This document shows positions 26,435 through 34,584 of a stretch of DNA of 64,000 bases, piece after piece. The number at the start of each line of letters is the position of its first letter. Position 1 is the first letter of the stretch. The translations under genes and the position numbers were made by a program. The DNA is taken from the NCBI RefSeq assembly GCF_024741815.1, contig NZ_CP102951.1, forward strand, positions 2,929,001 through 2,993,000, read 5' to 3'. The notes beneath the pieces were generated by a model. It did no database searches. It was not told the DNA's origin and saw only the letters and a list, made by a program, of their open reading frames with translations. The DNA is from Pseudomonas sp. LS1212. Its GTDB lineage: Bacteria; Pseudomonadota; Gammaproteobacteria; Pseudomonadales; Pseudomonadaceae.

Positions 26435-27214
26435 TCAGCCCTGGTCGCCGCCACCTACCGGCAAGGTCATGCCGGTGATGTAGGAGGCCTCTTCAGATGC
26501 CAGGAACAGAATCGCGCCCACCTGCTCGTCGATCGTGCCATAGCGTTTCATCAGGGTGCTGTCGACGGTCTGGTCGACAATCTGCTGGTACCAGACTTTT
26601 TCCTGCTCGCTCTGCTCGGCAGTGTTGCGCGGAATACGGCGTGGCGGCGCTTCGGTGCCGCCAGGCGCCGTAGCATTGACCCGCACCCCGCGCCCGGCGG
26701 TTTCGAAGGCCAGGCAGGCCGTCAAGGCATTCACGCCACCCTTGGCCGCGCCGTAGGGCACGCGGTTGATGCTGCGCGTGGCAATGGATGAAACATTGAC
26801 GATGGCGCCACTGCCCTGTTCCAGCATGTAGGGCAGCGCGGCATGACAGCACCACAGGGTCGGGAACAACGAACGACGCACTTCGGCTTCGATCTCGTGC
26901 TCCTGATAGTGCTCGAACGGCTTGGCCCAGATGGTACCGCCGACGTTGTTGACCAGGATATCGAGGCGGCCGAAGCGCTCGACCGCCGCCGCCATGACGC
27001 GACTGCACTCGCCGTACTGCTCAAGATCGGCGGTCAGGGTCAGCACTTGGGTAATGGCGCCCAGTTGCTCCTGCAGCTCGTAGACCAGCTCCGAGCGATC
27101 GACCAGCACCAGCAATGCGCCTTCAGCGGCCATGCGCTCGGCAACGCGTTGGCCGATGCCCTGGGCCGCGCCGGTGACCAGTGCGACTTTTTGATGGAAG
27201 CGTTGAGAACTCAT
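26435..27214 (-). CDS. benD: benzoate diol (DHB) dehydrogenase BenD
   Basis: A 259-residue short-chain dehydrogenase that oxidises 1,6-dihydroxycyclohexa-2,4-diene-1-carboxylate to catechol with NAD+, releasing CO2. The Rossmann glycine motif is TGAAQGIG, with NNVGG and the catalytic Ser/Tyr/Lys in VSSIATRS and YGAAKGG. A PGGTEAPPRRIPRN segment is characteristic of BenD/XylL. GAGG sits 5 bases before the ATG at 27214. It follows benC after a gap carrying a REP pair, and completes the conversion begun by BenABC. Confidence 0.95.
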   Translation of the reverse strand: MSSQRFHQKVALVTGAAQGIGQRVAERMAAEGALLVLVDRSELVYELQEQLGAITQVLTLTADLEQYGECSRVMAAAVERFGRLDILVNNVGGTIWAKPFEHYQEHEIEAEVRRSLFPTLWCCHAALPYMLEQGSGAIVNVSSIATRSINRVPYGAAKGGVNALTACLAFETAGRGVRVNATAPGGTEAPPRRIPRNTAEQSEQEKVWYQQIVDQTVDSTLMKRYGTIDEQVGAILFLASEEASYITGMTLPVGGGDQG

Positions 27215-27250
27215 AGTGACCTCATGCAAATATCGGGAACACTACCGCCC

Positions 27251-27335
27251 CCCTGTGGGAGCTGGCTTGCCAGCGATGGGAGCCCCGCGGTGTGTCAGTT
27301 ATACCGCCATCGCTGGCAAGCCAGCTCCCACAGAA
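27251..27335. repeat. REP pair, TGTGGGAGCTGGCTTGCC family
   Basis: Two copies of CTGTGGGAGCTGGCTTGCCA...GCGATGG in inverted orientation separated by about 25 bases, forming a large hairpin between benC and benD. The same element occurs at 34042-34129 and 53087-53172, and a variant (GGGAGCGGGC) at 55490-55570. Confidence 0.88.
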
Positions 27336-27353
27336 AGGCAGAGCACGTCACCA

Positions 27354-28367
27354 TTAGGCCGCGCTGGCAGCGAATTTCTCGTAATAGAAATTGGTCGGCG
27401 TGATGCCCTGTTCGCGGATGTAGTGGCTGACCGCCTCGACCATCGGTGGCGGCCCGCACAGGTACACGTCGACATCGCCGTCGTTCAGGTGCACCGGCTC
27501 GATGTGCTGGGTCACGTAACCCTTGCGCGGATACTGGCTGTCGGGGTTGGCGACGCACGCGCTGTAGGTGAAGTTGGGGATGCTCGCCGCCATGGCTTCC
27601 AGACGGTCCAGCTCGACCAGGTCAAAGTCGTTGGTCACACCATAGATCAGGTGCAGTGGATGATCGCTGCCCTGCTCCGCAACCTTCTCAAGCATCGCGG
27701 TGAACGGCGCAAGCCCGGTACCACCGGCCAGCAGCAACAGCGGGCGGCGAATCTCGCGCAGGTAGAAACTGCCCAGGGGCCCGGCCAGGGTCATATTGTC
27801 GCCAGCCTTGGCCAATCCGGTCAGGAAGCTGCTCATCAACCCGCCCGGCACATTGCGGATCAGGAAGCTGACTTCGCCATCACGCTGCAGCGAGCTGAAG
27901 GAATACGCGCGGGTCTGTTCGCTGCCCGGCACCTGCAGGTTGACGTACTGGCCCGGCAGGAACGCCAGTCTGCTCAGGGACTCGCCCTTGATTTTCAAGG
28001 CGATGGTGCTGTCGGACAGCTGCTCGACCGCGCTGATAGCGCCGCTGAAGCTGGCCTGCTGGGTGCGGCAGACGTCCGAGGACGCCGGCACCCGCACTAC
28101 GCAATCACTTTGCGCGCGCATCTGGCAGGTCAGCACATAACCTTGCTCGGCTTCATCGGCGCTGAGCGCGTCTTCGATATATTCCTCGCCCAGGTCGTAC
28201 TTGCCCGACTCGGCGAAGCACTTGCAGGTGCCGCAGGCGCCATCGCGGCAGTCCAATGGAATGTTGATACCCTGGCGGTATGCGGCGTCGGCCACGGTTT
28301 CGGTGGCGGTACCGTCGATGAAGCGGGTCACCCCGTCTTCAAAGTTGAGCGCGATCTTGTAGGTCAT
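27354..28367 (-). CDS. benC: benzoate 1,2-dioxygenase reductase BenC
   Basis: A 337-residue electron-transfer component. The N-terminal plant-type 2Fe-2S ferredoxin domain has DCRDGACGTCKC with the fourth Cys in GYVLTCQM; the FAD-binding domain has RAYSFSS (the RxYS motif), and the NAD-binding domain has LLLAGGTGLAPF and the C-terminal CGPPPMVEA. It passes electrons from NADH to the BenAB oxygenase. It starts 10 bases after benB and ends with an acidic/aromatic tail. Order and spacing match known benABCD operons. Confidence 0.96.
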   Translation of the reverse strand: MTYKIALNFEDGVTRFIDGTATETVADAAYRQGINIPLDCRDGACGTCKCFAESGKYDLGEEYIEDALSADEAEQGYVLTCQMRAQSDCVVRVPASSDVCRTQQASFSGAISAVEQLSDSTIALKIKGESLSRLAFLPGQYVNLQVPGSEQTRAYSFSSLQRDGEVSFLIRNVPGGLMSSFLTGLAKAGDNMTLAGPLGSFYLREIRRPLLLLAGGTGLAPFTAMLEKVAEQGSDHPLHLIYGVTNDFDLVELDRLEAMAASIPNFTYSACVANPDSQYPRKGYVTQHIEPVHLNDGDVDVYLCGPPPMVEAVSHYIREQGITPTNFYYEKFAASAA

Positions 28368-28377
28368 GATGGCAGCC

Positions 28378-28866
28378 TCAGATGTGGTAGACGTCGATCA
28401 CCTGGCGAACGTAGTCGTTCTTCAGGATGACTTTCTTGGCTTTGATCAGCGGCTGCTCGCCACGGATATCCAGGGTGTAGAAACTGCTGCCGAAATAGCT
28501 GTCGACAGTCTTGTAGCGAAAGCTCAGGGTGTGCCAGTTGAAGCGCACCTTGCACAGGCCATCGCCCTGCTCCAGCAACTCGATGTTGCTGATGTTGTGC
28601 GAGGTCCGGGTGTCCGGCACGCTGGCGCTGGAGCGCTCGGTCTTGATGCGGAAGATGCGGTCTTCGAGACCTGTGCGGTTGCCGTACCAGATCAGCGAGA
28701 TTTCGGTCTGCGGGTCTTCGGTCAGCTCGTCGTTGTCGTCCCAGGACGGCATCCAGAAGGTGGCGTCGGCGGCATACAGCTCGAGCCAGCTGTCCCAGTC
28801 CTTGTCGTCCAGGTAGCGCGCTTCGCGGTACAGGAAGTCGCGCACTGCTTCATAGGAAATGCTCAT
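28378..28866 (-). CDS. benB: benzoate 1,2-dioxygenase beta subunit BenB
   Basis: A 162-residue small subunit of the ring-hydroxylating dioxygenase (cone-shaped NTF2-like fold). Family features include YEAVRDFLYREARYLDDKDW, ELYAADATFWMPSW and the C-terminal KKVILKNDYVRQVIDVYHI. It builds the alpha3-beta3 oxygenase with BenA and has no catalytic metal. Its start overlaps the benA stop by 4 bases, so translation is probably coupled. Confidence 0.96.
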   Translation of the reverse strand: MSISYEAVRDFLYREARYLDDKDWDSWLELYAADATFWMPSWDDNDELTEDPQTEISLIWYGNRTGLEDRIFRIKTERSSASVPDTRTSHNISNIELLEQGDGLCKVRFNWHTLSFRYKTVDSYFGSSFYTLDIRGEQPLIKAKKVILKNDYVRQVIDVYHI

Positions 28867-30227
28867 TGCGCGGCCTCCACGGGGATCAGGTTGGCTTGCT
28901 CGTCGGCCAGGGCCTGGAGCATGGTCTCCTGCCAGTACTTGTGCTGCAGCACGAACAGGCCTTCGTCTTCGGTACGCACGCCGCTGAGCAGTGGCTTGAG
29001 GTCGATTTCCTCGGCGGCCGCATCGGCGCCTTCGATCCAGTGCTCGGCACCGCGGGACATGTCGTTCCAGGCGGTGGTGCTGCCCTGGTAGCCCATCTGG
29101 CAGGAGCGGAACTCTTCCAGATCGTCAGGCGTGGCCATGCCGCTGACGTTGAAGAAGTCCTCGTACTGGCGAATCCGCCGCGAACGCGCTTCGGCACTTT
29201 CGCCCTTGGGCGCGATGCAGTAGATGGTGATTTCGGTGCGATTGACCGAGATCGGCCGGGCAATGCGGATCTGCGAGCTGAACTGGTCCATCAGGTACAC
29301 ATTGGGGTACAGGCACAGGTTGCGCGAGTTTTCGATCATCCAGTCGGCGCGAGCCTTGCCGAAATCCTGCGCCAGTTCGTCGCGGCGCTCGTACAGCGGG
29401 CGGTCCTCGGGGTTGGCCCAGCGGGTCCAGAGCAGCATATGGCCCTTGTCGAACGAGTAGAAACCCCCGCCCTGCTTGGCCCAGCTACCGGCGCTCATGG
29501 TCGGGTTCTCGTCACCGGCTTCGCGCTGCTTGCGCTGGTTCTGGGTGGCGGCGTAGTTCCAGTGCACGGAACTCACGTGGTAACCGTCGGCGCCATTCTC
29601 GGCGGTCAGTTTCCAGTTGCCCTCATAGATGTAGCTGGAGGAGCCGCGCAGTACTTCAAGGCCATCGGCGGACTGGTCGACAATCATGTCGATGATCTTC
29701 GCCGACTCGCCCAGGTGCTCGACCAATGGCACGACATCCGCCTTCAGGCTGCCGAACAGGAAGCCGCGATAGGATTCGAACCGGGCAACCTTGGTCAGGT
29801 CGTGGGAGCCTTCGCAGTTGAAGCTCGACGGGTAACCTGCCGCCGCCGGGTCCTTGACCTTGAGCAGCTTGCCGGAGTTGTTGAAGGTCCAGCCATGGAA
29901 CGGGCAGGTATAGGAGGCCTTGTTGCCGGTCTTGTGGCGGCAGAGCATCGCGCCACGGTGACTGCAGGCATTGATGAAGGCATTGAGCTCACCGTCCTTG
30001 TTGCGGGCAATGAAAATCGATTGCCGGCCCATGGTGGTGGTGTAGAAGTCGTTCTTGTTGGGGATCTGGCTCTCGTGTGCGAGGTACAGCCAGTTACCTT
30101 CGAAGATGTGTTGCATTTCGAGGTCAAAGAGACGCGGATCGGTGAACATCTCCCGTTTGCAACGGTAGATACCCTTGTCTTTGTCTTCTTCAAGCAGGGA
30201 GTGAAGATATTCGGGTCGCAGGGTCAT
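28863..30227 (-). CDS. benA: benzoate 1,2-dioxygenase alpha subunit BenA
   Basis: A 454-residue Rieske non-haem iron oxygenase subunit that dihydroxylates benzoate. The Rieske centre is CSHRGAMLC...CPFHGWTF (Cys-x-His and Cys-x2-His); the mononuclear iron site is in ENGADGYHVSSVHWNY with the third ligand Asp further on. The ATG at 30227 is preceded by GGAGG; an in-frame start five codons upstream is less good. It is the first structural gene of benABCD and lies 191 bases downstream of benR, with BenR boxes in the gap. Confidence 0.97.
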   Translation of the reverse strand: MTLRPEYLHSLLEEDKDKGIYRCKREMFTDPRLFDLEMQHIFEGNWLYLAHESQIPNKNDFYTTTMGRQSIFIARNKDGELNAFINACSHRGAMLCRHKTGNKASYTCPFHGWTFNNSGKLLKVKDPAAAGYPSSFNCEGSHDLTKVARFESYRGFLFGSLKADVVPLVEHLGESAKIIDMIVDQSADGLEVLRGSSSYIYEGNWKLTAENGADGYHVSSVHWNYAATQNQRKQREAGDENPTMSAGSWAKQGGGFYSFDKGHMLLWTRWANPEDRPLYERRDELAQDFGKARADWMIENSRNLCLYPNVYLMDQFSSQIRIARPISVNRTEITIYCIAPKGESAEARSRRIRQYEDFFNVSGMATPDDLEEFRSCQMGYQGSTTAWNDMSRGAEHWIEGADAAAEEIDLKPLLSGVRTEDEGLFVLQHKYWQETMLQALADEQANLIPVEAAQ

Positions 30228-30291
30228 GGCCGCCGCCTCCATTGTTTTTGTTCAGGCAAGGCTCATGCTAGAACTAGGAGGCAAAGGCCAA

Positions 30292-30327
30292 TATCCGCTT
30301 AATGCAGATCACTATCCGTTTTTTGCA
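30292..30327 (-). promoter_or_regulatory. BenR/XylS-type activator boxes of the benA promoter
   Basis: On the minus strand two boxes fit the XylS/BenR half-site TGCA-N6-GGNTA: TGCAAAAAACGGATA (30313-30327) and TGCATTAAGCGGATA (30292-30306). They are direct repeats exactly 21 bases apart, the spacing known at the Pm-type promoters. The downstream -10 region is probably around 30268-30274. Strong candidate for BenR activation of benABCD. Confidence 0.85.
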
Positions 30328-30394
30328 GCGGCCGTTTTCTGCAGCAGCCGTTTTCTGCAGCGACCGTTTTCTGCAGCGTCCGTTTCTTGCAATC
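30316..30394. repeat. five tandem 16-bp repeats upstream of benA
   Basis: Units start at 30316, 30332, 30348, 30364 and 30380, each close to CCGTTTTCTGCAGCGN (the first has a T, the last TTCTTGCAATCGA). The first unit overlaps the distal BenR box, and every unit retains TGCA-N6-GG on the minus strand, so the array looks like an expansion of BenR half-sites. The array stops 25 bases before the benR stop codon. Confidence 0.85.
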
Positions 30395-30418
30395 GACTGG
30401 AGGCGCCGGGCAGATCGC

Positions 30419-31375
30419 TCAGCGACGGCGCTTGAGGGTATCGGAGGGCAGTTCGCCGAACTGGTTGCGGTAGATTTCGGAAAAACGCCCCAGGTGCAGG
30501 AAGCCATAGTCCATGGCCAGCTCCGTGACATTGCGCACGTTGCAGCTGGGGTCGCTCAGGCAGGCATTGACCCGCTCGAGCTTCTTCTGGCGAATGTAGT
30601 GCTTGGGCGTGGTCCGGGCATTGCGCTCGAACACCCCGTAGAGCGAGCGCAGGCTGACATTGGCCTGGCGTGCCAGTTCGTCGATGCAGATGTCCTGCTT
30701 GAGGTTGCGCTCGATGTAGTCGGCGATCGCCTCGAAGGTCACCGACTGCGATCCAAGATTGCCCCGGCTGACGTTGTTTTTCATCAGGCTCAGCATCTTG
30801 CTCGCGACGATCTGCGCGTAATGCTCCTGGACATTGGGCATCGATTCGCTGGCCTCGGCCTCCTGGCAGACCATGGCCAGCAGGCTGACAAAACCTTCCA
30901 GCTCGTTCAACTGGTAGCGGTTCTCCAGAAAGCGCACATCCTGCCCCGGATGCACCCAACGCTGCTGGGTACAGACCGATTCGATCAGGCTGGTGGGCAT
31001 TTTCACGATGAATTTTTCGCAATCGTCGGAATAGGTCAGGTCGACCGGATCATCCGGATTGATCAGCAACAATTCGCCTGGGGCGAAATAATGCTCCTGC
31101 CCATGCCCGCGCCACAGGCAATTGCCCTGCAGCAAGACCTGCAAGTGATAGATGGTTTCCAGGGCCGGCGAGGTGACGCGCACGCTGCCGCCGTAGCTGA
31201 TCCGGCACAGATCGAGGCTGGCGAACTTGCGGTGATTGAGGCTGGCTTGCGGGATGCCATACCTGGGCAGGCGTATGCAATGGCCGCCCACATGCTGATT
31301 GACATAGCCGGACACCGCATAGGGGTCGGCATGATCAAACACCATGCTGCGTTCACTGAGCAGACGCGCATCCAT
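30419..31375 (-). CDS. benR: AraC-family activator BenR
   Basis: A 318-residue AraC/XylS-family regulator that responds to benzoate and activates benABCD. The N-terminal effector domain (about 1-190) is followed by the double helix-turn-helix domain at the C-terminus (ICIDELARQANVSLRSLYGVFERNARTTPKHYIRQKKLERV-type region and VTELAMDYGFLHLGRFSEIYRNQFGELPS). It is transcribed in the same direction as and directly upstream of benA, with its predicted boxes 90-130 bases beyond its stop. The gene order benR-benABCD is the usual one. Confidence 0.95.
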   Translation of the reverse strand: MDARLLSERSMVFDHADPYAVSGYVNQHVGGHCIRLPRYGIPQASLNHRKFASLDLCRISYGGSVRVTSPALETIYHLQVLLQGNCLWRGHGQEHYFAPGELLLINPDDPVDLTYSDDCEKFIVKMPTSLIESVCTQQRWVHPGQDVRFLENRYQLNELEGFVSLLAMVCQEAEASESMPNVQEHYAQIVASKMLSLMKNNVSRGNLGSQSVTFEAIADYIERNLKQDICIDELARQANVSLRSLYGVFERNARTTPKHYIRQKKLERVNACLSDPSCNVRNVTELAMDYGFLHLGRFSEIYRNQFGELPSDTLKRRR

Positions 31376-31440
31376 AAACAGATCACTCTAATTGTTGTTA
31401 TCAGGCACAGTTCATTCTATCGAAGTCCAGACAAAGCGAA

Positions 31441-31469
31441 AGGCCGCGAGATCAATGGTCTCGCAGCCT
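31441..31469 (-). terminator. terminator after catBCA
   Basis: On the minus strand, 20 bases after the catA stop, GGCTGCGAGA pairs with TCTCGCGGCC across a 7-base loop and is followed by TTTCGCTTTG. It would end the catBCA transcript before benR. Confidence 0.75.
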
Positions 31470-31489
31470 TGTTGTCGTGCCTGTGACTA

Positions 31490-32419
31490 TCAGTCTTCCA
31501 GTGCGCGAACCCGCTCGTGGCGCTGTTGCAGCTTGGGCTCGGCCGCGGACTGCAGGGTGAAATCGAATTCGATTTCGGCAAAACGCCCTTCCACGCCATG
31601 CTCGGCCGCACGCTGCTGATCTTCGCTGAAGGTGATATGGGCGATCAGCTCGTCGCGGGTAGCATAGGCGAAGTCATCGTGCAGGTACTTGTCACCGGCC
31701 AGGTTGATCTGGGTGGTCAGGTGACGATGGTCCGGCGCCGAGATGAAGAAGTGGATATGCGCCGGGCGCTGACCGTGACGGCCCAGTTGGTCGAGCAGTT
31801 GCTGGGTCGGGCCGTCCGGCGGGCAACCGTAGCCCGACGGCACGATGCTACGGAAACGGTAGCGACCTTCGGCATCGGTGACGATGCGACGACGCAGGTT
31901 GAATTCCGACTGGCTGCCGTCGAAGTAGGAATAGGTACCGCCGGTGTTGGCCTGCCACACGTCGACGATGGCGCCGGCCAGCGGCTCGCCGTTGGTGTTG
32001 GTGACCCGGCCTTGCATGAACAGCGGGACGCCCGGGTCGGTGCCGTCGTCCAGGCGCGCTTCGTAGTTCGACAGCGGCGCGCCGGCCACATACAGCGGGC
32101 CTTCGATGGTACGCGGGGTGCCGCCGGTCTGGCCGGCCTGCTCGTCTGCGGCGTCCATCAGCAGGTCCAGGTAGTGCTCCAGGCCCAGGCCTGCTACTAC
32201 CAGGCCAGCTTCCTGACGGGCGCCCAGCTCATTGAGGTAGTTGACCGCTTTCCAGAACTCTTCCGGGGTTACGTTGAGGTCTTCGATGATGTTTACGGTA
32301 TCACGCAGGATACGGTAGATCAGGGCCTTGGCGCGTGGGCTGCCGGCATCGTTGTGCAGGCCGCTGGCTTCTTCGAGAAACTTCTGAGCTTCGACAGTGT
32401 GGGAAATTTTTACATTCAT
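31490..32419 (-). CDS. catA: catechol 1,2-dioxygenase CatA
   Basis: A 309-residue intradiol ring-cleavage enzyme converting catechol to cis,cis-muconate. The Fe(III) ligands fall in the expected blocks: a Tyr in the TYSYFDGSQSEFNLRRR region and RYRFRSIVPSGY, and two His in QRPAHIHFFISAP. The N-terminal helical dimer domain (about 1-100) and VAGAPLSNYEARLDDG are typical. It lies 49 bases after catC and is the last gene of catBCA. Expected muconate-dependent control comes from CatR, whose gene is not in this window. Confidence 0.97.
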   Translation of the reverse strand: MNVKISHTVEAQKFLEEASGLHNDAGSPRAKALIYRILRDTVNIIEDLNVTPEEFWKAVNYLNELGARQEAGLVVAGLGLEHYLDLLMDAADEQAGQTGGTPRTIEGPLYVAGAPLSNYEARLDDGTDPGVPLFMQGRVTNTNGEPLAGAIVDVWQANTGGTYSYFDGSQSEFNLRRRIVTDAEGRYRFRSIVPSGYGCPPDGPTQQLLDQLGRHGQRPAHIHFFISAPDHRHLTTQINLAGDKYLHDDFAYATRDELIAHITFSEDQQRAAEHGVEGRFAEIEFDFTLQSAAEPKLQQRHERVRALED

Positions 32420-32468
32420 GATTACATCCTCATCTTGTATTTATTAGAAGCTGCTACAGACGGTTCGC

Positions 32469-32759
32469 TCAGCGATCGTCCTCGTGAATCGAGGAAGGAT
32501 GGCGGCACAGCGCATTCACCTCGATGGCCATGTACGGGTAAAGCGGCAGCTGCATCAGCAGGTCATGCAGTTCTTGTACGCTATCGACGTCGAATACGCT
32601 GTAGTTCGCGTAAAGGCCGGCGATGCGCCACAGGTGGCGCCACTTGCCCTGCGCTTGCAGGCGCTGGGCCAGGGCCTTTTCGTCGGCCTTGAGCCTGGCG
32701 GCGCGCTCGGGATCCATGTCGACTGGCAGGTTCACAGTCATTTTTACGTGAAACAGCAT
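32469..32759 (-). CDS. catC: muconolactone delta-isomerase CatC
   Basis: A 96-residue enzyme that isomerises muconolactone to beta-ketoadipate enol-lactone. The full family length and sequence are present: MLFHVKMTVNLPVDMDPERA, LWRIAGLYANYSVFDVDS and the C-terminal HPSSIHEDD. It is a decamer of ferredoxin-like subunits. It starts 10 bases after the catB stop, in the conserved catBCA order. Confidence 0.96.
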   Translation of the reverse strand: MLFHVKMTVNLPVDMDPERAARLKADEKALAQRLQAQGKWRHLWRIAGLYANYSVFDVDSVQELHDLLMQLPLYPYMAIEVNALCRHPSSIHEDDR

Positions 32760-32769
32760 GATGCTCTCC

Positions 32770-33918
32770 TCAAGCCTGGTGAATGGCAGTGGTGGGTTTG
32801 TCGCGTCGGAAGAACGCCAGGCGCTCTTCGTCCAGGCTCAAGCCCAGCCCGGGCGCTTGCGACACATGCAGGTGGAAGTCGCGGTAAACCGGCTTCTCGC
32901 AAATGATGTCTTCGGTCAGCAGCAGCGGGCCGAACAGTTCGGTGTCCCAGCTCAATTTGTTCAGGGTCAGGCAGGCATGTGCCGTGGCCAGGGTGCCGAT
33001 ACCGCCTTCGAGCATGGTGCCGCCATACAGCCCGATGCCCGCAGCTTCGGCGATTGCCGCAGTGCGCAGGATCGCCCGAGGGCCGCCGTTCTTGGCGATC
33101 TTCAAGGCGAACACCGAGGCCGCGCCTTCGCGGGCCAGGTTGAAGGCATCCTCGACGCATTCGATGGACTCATCGGCCATGATCGGCACCGGGCTGATGG
33201 CATTCAGGCGCACCATCCCCATGCGGTTGTTGCGTGAAATCGGTTGTTCGATCAGGTCGATACCGTTGTCGCCCAGGATCCGGCAGGCGCGCAGCGCTAC
33301 CGCTTCGTCCCAGGCCTGGTTGACGTCCACTCGTACGCTGGCGCGATCGCCCAGGGCCTTTTTGATCGCGATGACATGGGCCAGGTCGCGGTTGACCTCG
33401 CCGGCGCCGATCTTCAGCTTGAAAATACGGTGGCGGCGAACATCGAGCATGTGCTCGGCTTCGGCGATGTCTTTGGCGGTATCGCCGCTGGCCAGGGTCC
33501 AGGCCACCGGCAAGGAATCGCGCACACGACCGCCCAGCAGCTCGCTCACCGGCAGGCCCAGGCGCTTGCCCAGCGCGTCGAGCAGCGCGGTTTCAATGCC
33601 GGACTTGGCGAAGGTATTGCCTTTTATGCTGCGCTCCAGACGCAACATGGCGGCATTGATGTTGTTGCTGTCCTGGCCGATCAGCAAGGGGGTGAAATGC
33701 TGGTCGATGTTGGTCTTGATGCTGTCCGGGCTTTCGCCGCCATAGCTCAGGCCGCCGATGGTGGTCGATTCGCCGATACCTTCGATGCCGTCGGCGCAAC
33801 GCAGGCGGATGATCACCAGGGTCTGATTCTGCATGGTGTGCATCGCCAGCTTGTGCGGGCGGATGGTCGGCAGATCGACGATGATCGTCTCGATGGATTC
33901 AATGGCTGAAGAAAGCAT
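32770..33918 (-). CDS. catB: muconate cycloisomerase CatB
   Basis: A 382-residue enolase-superfamily enzyme that cyclises cis,cis-muconate to muconolactone. Catalytic Lys pair in IFKLKIGAG, metal ligands in VRVDVNQAWDE, LIEQPISR and IMADESIE, and the opposite-face Lys in FALKIAKNGG. The start at 33918 begins MLSSAIESIETIIVDLPTIRPHK, matching the family N-terminus; the frame is open for 84 codons upstream but those codons cross a REP hairpin. First gene of catBCA. A CatR-type operator lies 86 bases upstream. Confidence 0.96.
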   Translation of the reverse strand: MLSSAIESIETIIVDLPTIRPHKLAMHTMQNQTLVIIRLRCADGIEGIGESTTIGGLSYGGESPDSIKTNIDQHFTPLLIGQDSNNINAAMLRLERSIKGNTFAKSGIETALLDALGKRLGLPVSELLGGRVRDSLPVAWTLASGDTAKDIAEAEHMLDVRRHRIFKLKIGAGEVNRDLAHVIAIKKALGDRASVRVDVNQAWDEAVALRACRILGDNGIDLIEQPISRNNRMGMVRLNAISPVPIMADESIECVEDAFNLAREGAASVFALKIAKNGGPRAILRTAAIAEAAGIGLYGGTMLEGGIGTLATAHACLTLNKLSWDTELFGPLLLTEDIICEKPVYRDFHLHVSQAPGLGLSLDEERLAFFRRDKPTTAIHQA

Positions 33919-34003
33919 GACGATACCCACTAGGTTCTTGAATTTCTGTAGGGATTCTCGTACGGCTTTTTTCGGTGATCCAATATTGATTTGGTCTCGA
34001 TCG

Positions 34004-34018
34004 ATACCTTTAAGGTAT
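34004..34018 (-). promoter_or_regulatory. CatR-type operator upstream of catB
   Basis: ATACCTTTAAGGTAT fits the ATAC-N7-GTAT site used by CatR/CatM/BenM LysR regulators and is palindromic apart from its centre. It lies 86-100 bases before the catB start, a normal place for the repressor-binding site. No catR gene is adjacent: the divergent gene at 34224 encodes a small membrane protein. Confidence 0.75.
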
Positions 34019-34041
34019 GCATCGTCTGTTCGGGCCTCATC

Positions 34042-34129
34042 GCTGCGGTCCGGCGATCCGGCAAGCCAGCTCCTACATGGACCGCGTGAACCTGTAGGAG
34101 CTGGCTTGCCAGATCGCCGGACCGCAGCA
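34042..34129. repeat. REP pair forming a long hairpin
   Basis: Two inverted arms of about 35 bases, each with GCTGCGGTCCGGCGATC and AAGCCAGCTCCTACA or their complements, separated by about 14 bases. It belongs to the same REP family as 27251-27335 and sits right behind the CatR operator, between it and the divergent small gene. Confidence 0.88.
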
Positions 34130-34223
34130 ATGGGCTGCAAAGCAGCCTCGACAGAAGCAGCCATACGCAAGATGGCGAACTAGGCTCTAAGTAAATTCTT
34201 CATCGCCGCAAGGAACACCCCCC

Positions 34224-34472
34224 ATGGACTACCTGGACCTCGTGCAATGGCCAGCCATGCTCATGACCGTGCTGGCAGCCTGGATGATCGGCTCACAACA
34301 ACCGCGTCGCCGCGTTTCGGGTTTCATCTGCTTCATCGTCAGCAACGTGCTGTGGGCCATCTGGGGTTACCACACCCAGGCCTGGGCGTTGATCGTGCTG
34401 CAGTTCTGCCTGTGCGCCATGAACCTGCGCGGCATGAAGAAGAATACCGATAGCGCCGCTGCCGGGGGCTGA
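34224..34472 (+). CDS. small membrane protein, unknown
   Basis: An 82-residue protein with about three hydrophobic helices (LVQWPAMLMTVLAAWMIG, VSGFICFIVSNVLWAIWGYH and AWALIVLQFCLCAMNLRGM). AAGGA lies a few bases before the ATG. It resembles small bacterial membrane proteins annotated only as hypothetical; the WGYHTQAWALIVLQ pattern is reminiscent of one half of SWEET/PnuC-type transporters, but this is speculation. It occupies the place where catR is usually found next to catB. Confidence 0.72.
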   Translation: MDYLDLVQWPAMLMTVLAAWMIGSQQPRRRVSGFICFIVSNVLWAIWGYHTQAWALIVLQFCLCAMNLRGMKKNTDSAAAGG

Positions 34473-34584
34473 GGCTCAAATTGAACCCGGAACCGATTTC
34501 GACTGCCCAAGTCCATGTACATGAACGGAGGTCAGCCGCTCAACGTTTTGGGTAACCCGTGCAACCTTTCGGGAGGATCCTGCC

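Noticed and set aside
28866..30302. A 478-codon plus-strand frame opposite benA
   Set aside because: Antisense shadow of the benA Rieske oxygenase gene; the product is low-complexity.
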